Assembly (NCBI RefSeq): GCF_029953595.1
Contig: NZ_CP124536.1
Location: 56,175 to 120,174 of the forward strand
Length of the DNA: 64,000 nt
Source: Fuscovulum ytuae
Lineage (GTDB): Bacteria > Pseudomonadota > Alphaproteobacteria > Rhodobacterales > Rhodobacteraceae
Reading direction: 5' to 3'
Positions 9,135 to 16,491 of the stretch are shown one piece after another. The notes below the pieces were generated by a model. It worked only from the letters and a program-made list of their open reading frames with translations. It ran no database searches and had not been told where the DNA came from. Numbering within the stretch: position 1 is the first letter of the stretch; the number at the start of each line of letters is the position of its first letter. The translations under genes and the position numbers were made by a program.

Positions 9135-10571
9135 ATGTCTGTTCCTCTCGTCCCTCTTCTGATCGATGGCGATTACTGCGCCGGATCGACCGGCGTGACG
9201 GTCCCCGTGGTCAATCCCGCGACGGAAGAGGTGATTGCCGATCTTGCCCATGCCTCTGTCACCGATCTTGATCGCGCCCTTGCGGCATCCGCCCGCGCCT
9301 TTGTCGACTGGCGCGAAACCACCGCAGCGCATCGCAATGCCATTCTGGTCAAGGCTGCCTACCTGATCCGTGAGCGGACCGAGGAGATTGCTGAGATCCT
9401 GACCGCGGAGAACGGCAAATCGCTGACCGAGGCGCGGGGCGAGGTGGGCTTTTGCGCCGACGCGACGGACTGGTATGCTGAGGAAGCCAAACGCGCCTAT
9501 GGCCGCGTGATCCCCGCCCGTGCGTCTGATGTGCGCCAGATCACCCTGCGCGAGCCCGTGGGCGTTGCCCTGGGCTTTGCCGCATGGAACTTCCCCGCTG
9601 GTAACGTGGCCTTGAAAATGGCGGCGGCCCTTGCTGCCGGATGCACCATCATCGTCAAGCCGTCCGACGAAACGCCGGCAACGGCAATTGCCATCGGGCG
9701 CTGCTTCACCGACGCAGGCCTTCCGGCCGGTGCGCTGAACATCGTCCACGGCGTGCCGACCGAGGTGTCTAAATACCTGATCGCGTCGCCCATTCCGAAG
9801 AAGGTCTCGCTCACCGGATCGACGCCCGTGGGCAAACTGCTCCAGCGCCTTGCCTCGGAAACCATGAAGCGTTGCACGATGGAGCTGGGTGGCCATGCAC
9901 CTGTGCTGGTCTTTGCCGATACCGACATTCCGAATGCGGTAGCGCGGCTGGTGAGCGCGAAATTCCGGAATGCCGGACAGGTCTGCACATCGCCCACCCG
10001 CTTTTTCATCGCACGTGAGGTTTATGAGGATTTCGTCGCGGCCTTCATCACGCGAGCGAAACAGGTGCGCGTGGGTAACGGGGCGGAGGAGGGTGCCCAG
10101 ATGGGCCCGATGATCACCGCCCGTCGTCGTGACACGATCGACGCACTGGTGAAGGACGCCGTGGCCAAAGGGGCTGACCTGCGCCTTGGTGGCCATGCGA
10201 TCGCGGGGAAGGGCTATTTCTACGCGCCGACCGTTCTGGCCGATGTTCCGGATAATGCGCGCCTGATGACCGAAGAACCCTTCGGTCCGATTGCCGCATT
10301 CACCCCCTTCGACAGCTTCGACGAGGTGATTGGCCGCGCCAATGCCCTGCCATACGGTCTTGCGGCCTACGTCTTTTCCCAGAACCCTGGCACCATCGCC
10401 CGAGCAGGGTCTGCTCTGGATGCCGGTGTCGTGGGCGTGAACCACACCTCGGTCCACGAGGCCGAGACTCCCTTCGGCGGGGTGAATGAATCCGGCTACG
10501 GGGCCGAAAGCGGGATCGAGGGGCTCGACGCCTATCTCCGCACCAAGATGCTGACCGAAAAATACCTGTGA
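9135..10571 (+). CDS. NAD(P)-dependent aldehyde dehydrogenase
   Basis: Aldehyde dehydrogenase of 478 residues, nearest in style to succinate-semialdehyde or betaine-aldehyde type enzymes. The general base is E250 in MELGGHAP and the catalytic cysteine is C284 in AGQVCTSPTRF. The cofactor region FAAWNFPAGN is also present. The ATG at 9135 is preferred over an upstream one at 9105 because TGAAGGAAG precedes it and 9105 would overlap the GMC gene. It probably oxidises the aldehyde made by that enzyme. The exact substrate cannot be read from the sequence. Confidence 0.85.
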   Translation: MSVPLVPLLIDGDYCAGSTGVTVPVVNPATEEVIADLAHASVTDLDRALAASARAFVDWRETTAAHRNAILVKAAYLIRERTEEIAEILTAENGKSLTEARGEVGFCADATDWYAEEAKRAYGRVIPARASDVRQITLREPVGVALGFAAWNFPAGNVALKMAAALAAGCTIIVKPSDETPATAIAIGRCFTDAGLPAGALNIVHGVPTEVSKYLIASPIPKKVSLTGSTPVGKLLQRLASETMKRCTMELGGHAPVLVFADTDIPNAVARLVSAKFRNAGQVCTSPTRFFIAREVYEDFVAAFITRAKQVRVGNGAEEGAQMGPMITARRRDTIDALVKDAVAKGADLRLGGHAIAGKGYFYAPTVLADVPDNARLMTEEPFGPIAAFTPFDSFDEVIGRANALPYGLAAYVFSQNPGTIARAGSALDAGVVGVNHTSVHEAETPFGGVNESGYGAESGIEGLDAYLRTKMLTEKYL

Positions 10572-10579
10572 GGACGAAC

Positions 10580-11743
10580 ATGAAAACGGATGTCGCCATC
10601 ATCGGGGGCGGGGCCATCGGGGCTTCGGTCGCCTATTATCTGAAAACGATGGACCCGAGCCTGAAGGTCACCGTGATCGAACGCGATCCGACCTACGAGA
10701 TCGCCTCGACACCCCGCGCTTCGGGTGGGGTTCGGCGGCTGTTCAGCCTGCCCGAGAACATCTCGCTCTCGAACTATTCCATCCCGTTCTTCGAGACTTT
10801 CGCCGAGACGATGGCCGTGAACGGCCAGCGGGCCGAGATCAGCTTCAAGAAGGGCGGGTATATCTTCATTGTTCCGCCGTCTTCGGTGGACATGCTGAAG
10901 GCAAACTACGATGCTGAGTTGTCGATGGGCTGCAACGTGGTCTGGCTGACGCCCGACGAGATCAAGCACAAGTTTCCGTCGATGTATGTTGGCGATCTTG
11001 GCGCGGCGGTGCATTCGCCCGACGACGGATGGCTCGACCCCTATGCCGTCCTGATGGGCTTCCGCAAGAAAGCGCAGTCCCTCGGCGCCGAGTTCGTGGC
11101 CGAAGAGGTGACAGGGATGGAACGTCACGGCGCGCAGGTGACGGCGGCCAACTGTGCCTCCGGCCTGCGGATCGAGGCGGATACCTTCGTCAATGCCGCC
11201 GGCGCATGGGCCAAGGAGATCTGCGCGATGCTCGGCTTCAAGGTTCCGATCGAGCCGCTTCGCCGGTTCGAGCATTACTTTGAATGCGAAGAGGAAATCG
11301 AACCGCTGCCCTATCTGAAAGACCCCGAGCGGCTTGCCTTCCGGCCCGAAGGCAAAGGCTATTCGGGCGGCGTGCCCACGCTTGCCGAACCGCGCGGCTA
11401 CAACATGGAAGCCGACCACGACTATTTCGAGAATGTCGTCTGGCCGGCCCTTGCCCACCGCTTCCCGAAATTCGAGCGGACGAAGTGCAAGAACACGCTG
11501 CCCGGCCTCTATGACCAGAACGATCTGGACGGAAACGTCATCATCGGGCCGGGCGCGGATGGTCTGGGCAACTTCCAGATGCTTGCGGGCTTTTCGGGCC
11601 ACGGGCTGATGCACGCGCCGGGCTGCGGCCTTGCCATGGCGGAACTGATCCTGAAGGGACGCTACGAAACGCTCGATCTGACCCGCTTCGGCTGGCAGCG
11701 CGTGGCAGATGGCGCACCTTTGCCCGAGCGAGGCATCATCTGA
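10580..11743 (+). CDS. FAD-dependent oxidoreductase, DAO family (second copy type)
   Basis: DAO-fold flavoenzyme of 387 residues with the FAD motif VAIIGGGAIGASVAYYL at about residues 5-21. A phase rich in aromatic and acidic residues follows, and the C-terminal segment AGFSGHGLMHAPGCGLAMAEL closes the FAD site. It starts 8 nt after the aldehyde dehydrogenase stop with AGGACG before the ATG, so it is in the same operon. It is clearly different from the 5235-6590 enzyme, so the locus encodes two amine-oxidising flavoproteins. Sarcosine-like or N-methyl amino acid substrates fit the context but are not shown. Confidence 0.8.
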   Translation: MKTDVAIIGGGAIGASVAYYLKTMDPSLKVTVIERDPTYEIASTPRASGGVRRLFSLPENISLSNYSIPFFETFAETMAVNGQRAEISFKKGGYIFIVPPSSVDMLKANYDAELSMGCNVVWLTPDEIKHKFPSMYVGDLGAAVHSPDDGWLDPYAVLMGFRKKAQSLGAEFVAEEVTGMERHGAQVTAANCASGLRIEADTFVNAAGAWAKEICAMLGFKVPIEPLRRFEHYFECEEEIEPLPYLKDPERLAFRPEGKGYSGGVPTLAEPRGYNMEADHDYFENVVWPALAHRFPKFERTKCKNTLPGLYDQNDLDGNVIIGPGADGLGNFQMLAGFSGHGLMHAPGCGLAMAELILKGRYETLDLTRFGWQRVADGAPLPERGII

Positions 11744-11855
11744 TGCCTTGGCCGGTCCCGGGCGGACTCCTTCCCGGGACCGCGGCCTTGCATACGGGCT
11801 GGCATCCCGCCGCCGAGACAGTATCTTCCATCTGCATAAGTTCAGGGCGCGCGGC

Positions 11856-12512
11856 ATGAACGAAATGAAGCACGATACGCCGACAGCAGAGCCGATCTAC
11901 GAGTCTCTCAAGGAAGCGATCCTGTCCGGGCAGCTTGCCCCCGGCGAACCGCTGCGGCAGGACGAGATCGCCCGCCAGCACGGCGTATCGAAAATTCCCG
12001 TGCGCGAGGCGCTGCTTCGGCTTGAAGTCGATGGCTTCGTGCTGTTCCGCAAGAACAAGGGTGCGACCGTCCGCGAAATCTCGCCTGCGGAAGTGCTCGA
12101 CCTGATGGATATCCGCGTCGCGCTGGAATGCCGTGCGCTGGAACTTGCGGTTCCCCAGATGGCCAAGAGCGATCTGGACCGTGCGCGTGCCATCCTGCGG
12201 GAATATTCCGAAGATGCGAGCCTTGCCGAATGGAGCAGCCTGAACGTGCGCTTCCATCAGGCGCTTTATGAACCCTGCGGGAATGCCTCGCTTCTGCAGA
12301 TGATCGCCGATCTGCGCGCGCGGCTCGGTCCTTTCGTCAGGCTGCTTGTGACCGAGACGAGCGGCTTTGAACGACCCGTGCAGGAGCATCAGGATATTCT
12401 GGATGCCTGCGCTGCCGGTGACGCCGCAAAGGCGATCCGCCTGCTGCGCGACCATATCGAAACGACCCGAAAAGAGACCGCAGCCCTGATGCGTCGGCGC
12501 CGGATGCTGTAG
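11856..12512 (+). CDS. GntR-family transcriptional regulator, FCD subfamily
   Basis: Regulator of 218 residues. The N-terminal winged helix (about 10-75) has the GntR pattern with SKIPVREALLRLEVDGFV as the recognition helix and wing. The FCD ligand domain (about 85-210) has helical residues typical of metal and carboxylate binding (DLMDIRVALE, NVRFHQALYE, VQEHQDILDA). Start MNEMKHD is chosen because the upstream extension overlaps the DAO gene. It lies 112 nt after that gene in the same direction and probably controls this set through the GTATAC palindrome at 6623-6634. The effector is likely a catabolite of the pathway. Confidence 0.85.
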   Translation: MNEMKHDTPTAEPIYESLKEAILSGQLAPGEPLRQDEIARQHGVSKIPVREALLRLEVDGFVLFRKNKGATVREISPAEVLDLMDIRVALECRALELAVPQMAKSDLDRARAILREYSEDASLAEWSSLNVRFHQALYEPCGNASLLQMIADLRARLGPFVRLLVTETSGFERPVQEHQDILDACAAGDAAKAIRLLRDHIETTRKETAALMRRRRML

Positions 12513-12521
12513 CCGTGATTT

Positions 12522-12546
12522 ACCCCTCCGCGCAGGGCAGAGGGGT
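12522..12546. terminator. terminator-like hairpin between convergent gntR and proV
   Basis: Arms ACCCCTC (12522-12528) and GAGGGGT (12540-12546) pair perfectly across an 11-nt loop. The element sits between the gntR stop and the proV stop, where both transcripts converge. There is no good T-run on either side, so it may be a weak or factor-assisted terminator. Confidence 0.4.
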
Positions 12547-12557
12547 GGGCGGCGACG

Positions 12558-13607
12558 TCAGTGGCCCCGCGCCGGTTTCACCATCGCCGCCGTCAGGTCG
12601 CGCAAGCTCACCGTGCCGATGGGCGCGCCCGTCGACTCGGATACGACTGCTTCGTCCGCGGGATGCGCCATGACGATGCGTGCGGCATCCTCGATCGTCG
12701 TTTCCGCCGCGATCACGGGCAAATCTGCGGATACGGTCCGGGTATCCAAGGGCGACATCACGGCATCGACGTGGATGAAGCGCCCACGGTTCACTTCCTT
12801 GACGAAGTTCGCGACATAATCGTCGGCCGGTCGCAGCACGATGTCCTGACTGCTGCCCTGCTGGATCACCTCGCCATCCCGCAGAATGGCGATCTGGTCA
12901 CCGAGACGGAGCGCCTCGTCGAGATCGTGGGTGATGAATACGACGGTCTTGTGCAACTCTTTCTGCAGGTCCAGCAGCATCGTCTGCATGTCGGTCCGGA
13001 TCAGGGGGTCGAGGGCAGAGTAGGCCTCGTCCATCAGCAGGACGGGTGCGTCATTGGCAAGGGCACGGGCCAACCCGACCCTCTGCTGCATGCCGCCCGA
13101 CAACTGGTTCGGAAACTTCTTCTCGAAGCCACCCAGACCCACGCGATCCAGCCAGCGCATGGCTGTATCCACGCTTTTTGCACGGTCGACGTTTCGCACC
13201 TCGAGGCCGTAGAGCGTGTTTTCAAGCACGTTCCGGTGGGGAAGGAGGGCGAATTTTTGGAACACCATCCCCGTCTGGATGCGGCGAAATTCTTGCAGTT
13301 CGGGCGGCGTCATCTGCACCACATCGACGCCGTCCACGAGCACTTCGCCCGCTGTCGGGTCTATCAGCCGGTTGATGTGCCGGATCAGGGTGGACTTGCC
13401 TGAGCCGGACAGACCCATGATCACCTGAATGGTGCCGGACGGAATTTCGATGTTGATGTCGCGCAGGCCCAGGATATGGCCGTGCTTCTCGTTCAGCTCC
13501 GCCTTGGACATGCCCGCCTTGACCGCATCGACATGGGCCTGCGGGTTACTGCCGAAGATCTTGTAGAGATTGCGGATGCGGATTCCGCCAAAGGCCTGGT
13601 CAGCCAT
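12558..13607 (-). CDS. proV: quaternary-amine ABC transporter ATPase (ProV/OpuAA-like)
   Basis: ATP-binding subunit of a glycine-betaine/proline-betaine type importer, 349 residues. Walker A GLSGSGKST is at residues 65-73, the signature LSGGMQQR at 169-176 and Walker B VLLMDE at 189-194. The first 45 residues show the ProV-type N-terminal extension. The region after residue 270 resembles a CBS domain that senses ionic strength in this family. Its start overlaps the permease stop by 8 nt. In this locus it is likely to feed a catabolic pathway rather than only serve osmoprotection. Confidence 0.9.
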   Translation of the reverse strand: MADQAFGGIRIRNLYKIFGSNPQAHVDAVKAGMSKAELNEKHGHILGLRDINIEIPSGTIQVIMGLSGSGKSTLIRHINRLIDPTAGEVLVDGVDVVQMTPPELQEFRRIQTGMVFQKFALLPHRNVLENTLYGLEVRNVDRAKSVDTAMRWLDRVGLGGFEKKFPNQLSGGMQQRVGLARALANDAPVLLMDEAYSALDPLIRTDMQTMLLDLQKELHKTVVFITHDLDEALRLGDQIAILRDGEVIQQGSSQDIVLRPADDYVANFVKEVNRGRFIHVDAVMSPLDTRTVSADLPVIAAETTIEDAARIVMAHPADEAVVSESTGAPIGTVSLRDLTAAMVKPARGH

Positions 13608-14487
13608 GGACTACCTCACGGTGCTTCTGGAGGCGGTTGCCGTAGGCTTGGCTCACGCGGTCGAACATGATTGCGATGCCGACGATGGCAAGGCCGTTGA
13701 ACACGCCAAGCGTGAAATACTGGTTCGCAATGGCCTTGAGGACCGGCTGTCCAAGGCCCTGCACTCCGATCATCGAAGCGACGACGACCATGGCCAAAGC
13801 CATCATGATGGTTTGGTTCACGCCGGCCATGATGGTCGGCAGCGCAAGGGGAAGCTGGACCTTCACCAGCTTTTGCCATGATGAACTGCCGAACGCGTCA
13901 GCCGCTTCGAGCACGTCCTTATCTACAAGGCGGATGCCCAGATCTGTCAGGCGGATCATCGGTGGGATGGCGTAGATCACAACAGAGATCAGACCGGGCA
14001 CCTTGCCGATGCCCAGAAGCATGACTACTGGGATCAGATACACGAAGCTCGGCATCGTCTGCATCACGTCAAGCACCGGGTTCGCAACGCTGCGGAACCG
14101 AGCTGAGCGGGACATGAGGATTCCGAGCGGAATGCCAATGACGATCGCCAGGATGGTGCAGACAAAAATCATCGACACGGTCCGCATCGTGTCTTCCCAC
14201 ATGTCGAAGAAGCCGATCAGAAGAAGCGTCACCAGACAGCCCAGCACAATGCGCCAGCTTCGGCTGGCAAGCCAGGCAACGCCGAGGATCGCAAGCGTCA
14301 CGATCGGCCAGGGCGTCTCGATCATCAGCTTTTCAGACTGGATCAGAAAGTATTTGAGCGGCGTGAAGAGCGTTTCTATCTCGTCCCCATAAGCGCGGGT
14401 GAAGGAGCGAAAACTTTCGTCGATCGCCTTTTTAAGCCCGCGAAGGACGTCATCGTCCAAATGCGGAAACTCGAAGAACCAGTCCAT
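13600..14487 (-). CDS. proW: quaternary-amine ABC transporter permease (ProW-like)
   Basis: Inner-membrane permease of 295 residues. About six hydrophobic segments occupy residues 60-290. The cytoplasmic loop DAFGSSSWQKLVKVQLPLALPTIMAG is the EAA motif that contacts ProV. The start at 14487 (MDWFFEF) is preferred over 14532 because GGGGAA precedes it and the N-terminus then matches ProW proteins, whose amphipathic N-terminal stretch is long. It sits between the binding-protein gene and the ATPase gene. Confidence 0.88.
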   Translation of the reverse strand: MDWFFEFPHLDDDVLRGLKKAIDESFRSFTRAYGDEIETLFTPLKYFLIQSEKLMIETPWPIVTLAILGVAWLASRSWRIVLGCLVTLLLIGFFDMWEDTMRTVSMIFVCTILAIVIGIPLGILMSRSARFRSVANPVLDVMQTMPSFVYLIPVVMLLGIGKVPGLISVVIYAIPPMIRLTDLGIRLVDKDVLEAADAFGSSSWQKLVKVQLPLALPTIMAGVNQTIMMALAMVVVASMIGVQGLGQPVLKAIANQYFTLGVFNGLAIVGIAIMFDRVSQAYGNRLQKHREVVHG

Positions 14488-14578
14488 CAGATTTTCCCCA
14501 GGCCCTGCCTGCTGTTGTTTGCAGGTCGTCAATAGAAGGAAGCCCGTGGCGCAGCAGGAGCGCCACGGGCATTGATTA

Positions 14579-15580
14579 TCAGAGCGAGGCTTTGATCTTT
14601 TCGGCGGCTTCCGGGCTAACCCACTGAGTCCAGACGTCCGGGTTCTGCTTCAGGAACTCGATCGCGCCTTCTTCACCGGTGGCCTGGTTGTCGGTCATCC
14701 ACGCCATCAGTGCACCGACGGTCTGGTTGCTCCAGGCGCGTTTGTTGAGATAGTCCATCACGTCTGCCCCGGCGCGCTCCGAGAAGCTGGTCGAGACGAG
14801 GGTGTAGACTCGGTCGGTGGGCCATGCGGCCGGCTTCGGATCAGCGCAACCTTCAACCGTGATGCACTTGGACCACATGTCCGGATCCTGCTCGACACCC
14901 CAATCCAGCATGACCATCGGATATTTGCCGAGCACGGCGGTCGGAGCCCAATAAAAGCCGAGCCATGCCGACTGCGTCTCGTAGGCTTTGGCGATCGACG
15001 CGTCGAGGCCTGCGGCCGAGCCGCTATCGACCAACGTAAAGCCAGCTTCTTCCGCACCATAGGCCTTGAACAAATTGGCCGTGATAACGGTCGCGCCCCA
15101 GCCCTGCGGGCCATTATAGACCGCGCCCTTGGACTCGTCTTCCGGAGCAGGGAACAGTTCCGGATGCTTCAGGGCGTCTTGGACGGTTTTGATTTCAGGA
15201 TGCGCGTCGGCGAAATATTTCGGGATCCACCAGCCGTTCACGCCGCCATCCGGCAGCACGTTCGCGGCTTGGATCAGCTTACCATCATCGACGCCTTTCT
15301 TCACGACATCGGGGAGCAGGTCGATCCACGCTTCCGGCGCGATGTCCGGTTCGCCCTTTTCAGCCATGGAGGTGATGGTCGGCACGGTGTCGCCGATGGT
15401 GATCTCTGCGTCGCAGCCGTAACCTTCCGCCAGGATGATCTTGTCAACGTTCGACAGAACCTCTGCACTCTGCCAGTTCATGCTGGCGATGGTCACTGAT
15501 CCGCACTCTTGCGCACTCGCCACAGAGGCAAGGGAAACAAGGCTGAGCGAGAGACAGGAGGATGCGAGTAGCGTTTTCAT
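14579..15580 (-). CDS. proX: quaternary-amine ABC transporter substrate-binding protein (ProX-like)
   Basis: Periplasmic binding protein of 333 residues with a clear signal peptide (MKTLLASSCLSLSLVSLASVASA, cleavage near residue 23). The mature part begins QECGSVTIASMNWQSAEVL, typical of ProX/ChoX-like proteins. It has many Trp and Tyr residues (NGWWIPKYF, GWGATV, AWLGFYWAP) that could form an aromatic box around a trimethylammonium group. The substrate within the betaine, choline, carnitine and proline-betaine range is open. It lies 91 nt before proW and 109 nt after the TetR gene on the same strand. Confidence 0.85.
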   Translation of the reverse strand: MKTLLASSCLSLSLVSLASVASAQECGSVTIASMNWQSAEVLSNVDKIILAEGYGCDAEITIGDTVPTITSMAEKGEPDIAPEAWIDLLPDVVKKGVDDGKLIQAANVLPDGGVNGWWIPKYFADAHPEIKTVQDALKHPELFPAPEDESKGAVYNGPQGWGATVITANLFKAYGAEEAGFTLVDSGSAAGLDASIAKAYETQSAWLGFYWAPTAVLGKYPMVMLDWGVEQDPDMWSKCITVEGCADPKPAAWPTDRVYTLVSTSFSERAGADVMDYLNKRAWSNQTVGALMAWMTDNQATGEEGAIEFLKQNPDVWTQWVSPEAAEKIKASL

Positions 15581-15689
15581 TTTCGTTCCCTGTTGTTGGG
15601 CGGCACTAATGGAAGGGACGGATGCGCCGCGAACATCTGTCCCGATGGGTCAGCTGCTGTCGGTTTCGGGCAGCAGAGTGCGGAGCCGG

Positions 15690-16343
15690 TCACGCATTGG
15701 CGGCCTCCGGCTGATCGAGCGACACGCCGTGCCGCGAGAAAAAGCGCAGCATCTCGCGCGGCTCGGGTTCGACGCCTGTGTAGACCTCGACGTATTCGCT
15801 CATCCTGCTCATCCGCAGGGTGATCTCTTCCTTGGTCTGCATCGAGATGTAGCCGATCTGGACGAGATAGATCGTGCGGGCACGGACCGCGGCCGAACGG
15901 GGCGTTCGGCCGAAGCGTTCGAACATCGCGGTCAGTGCAGCGATGCGCGCGGTGTCGGCTTCCTGCACCTCGGCAAGAATTCTGTCTGATTGCAGCGCCC
16001 AGCTCCGGATCGCGAACTCGAACCGGGAGTCAAAGAGGGACTGGTCGAACCAACAGTCGCAGACGTTCAGGATGGCCTCTGCCAGACTGTCTGCATAGGC
16101 ATTGGCGCGCTTGATGATGTTGCCGGTGTTTTTCTCGCGCCACTGTATAAGCAAGGCGTCCAGCAGTTCTTCGCGATCCTTGAAGAACCAGTAAAAGCTG
16201 GCGCGAGAGAGGTTCAGGTTCTTCGCAAGCACCTGAATCTTCACATTTTCTACCCCGCCATCCAACAGCGCGTCTCGGGCGGCCTGTAGCCAAAGCTCAG
16301 GCGATCCGCGCGCTCCAGATTCGGTTTGTGGGTCAGCTGTCAT
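15690..16343 (-). CDS. TetR-family transcriptional regulator
   Basis: Regulator of 217 residues with an N-terminal TetR helix-turn-helix (VKIQVLAKNLNLSRASFYWFFKDREELLDALL, about residues 36-67) and a helical ligand domain. It is divergent from the demethylase gene at 16492 and lies upstream of proX on the same strand. It may therefore control both import and demethylation. An 11-bp inverted repeat at 16380-16407 in the divergent region is the likely operator. BetI is a possible relative, but the choline link is not established. Confidence 0.83.
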   Translation of the reverse strand: MTADPQTESGARGSPELWLQAARDALLDGGVENVKIQVLAKNLNLSRASFYWFFKDREELLDALLIQWREKNTGNIIKRANAYADSLAEAILNVCDCWFDQSLFDSRFEFAIRSWALQSDRILAEVQEADTARIAALTAMFERFGRTPRSAAVRARTIYLVQIGYISMQTKEEITLRMSRMSEYVEVYTGVEPEPREMLRFFSRHGVSLDQPEAANA

Positions 16344-16379
16344 GAGGCGTCTCCTAGCAAGTTATAGACATGGGAGCAA

Positions 16380-16407
16380 GGATATTAGCCACAACCGGCT
16401 ATTATCC
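16380..16407. promoter_or_regulatory. inverted repeat in divergent TetR/demethylase promoter
   Basis: GGATATTAGCC (16380-16390) and GGCTATTATCC (16397-16407) are inverted copies with one mismatch, separated by six bases. The site is centred between the tetR start (16343) and the GTG start of the demethylase gene (16492), where an autoregulated TetR operator is expected. Function is inferred. Confidence 0.5.
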
Positions 16408-16491
16408 AGACACCAGTGTTTGTGGGATTGACGCGGATGTCTCTTATCCGATACGTCAACCTCAATCGTGTTCTAGCCCGGAGCCACCACC

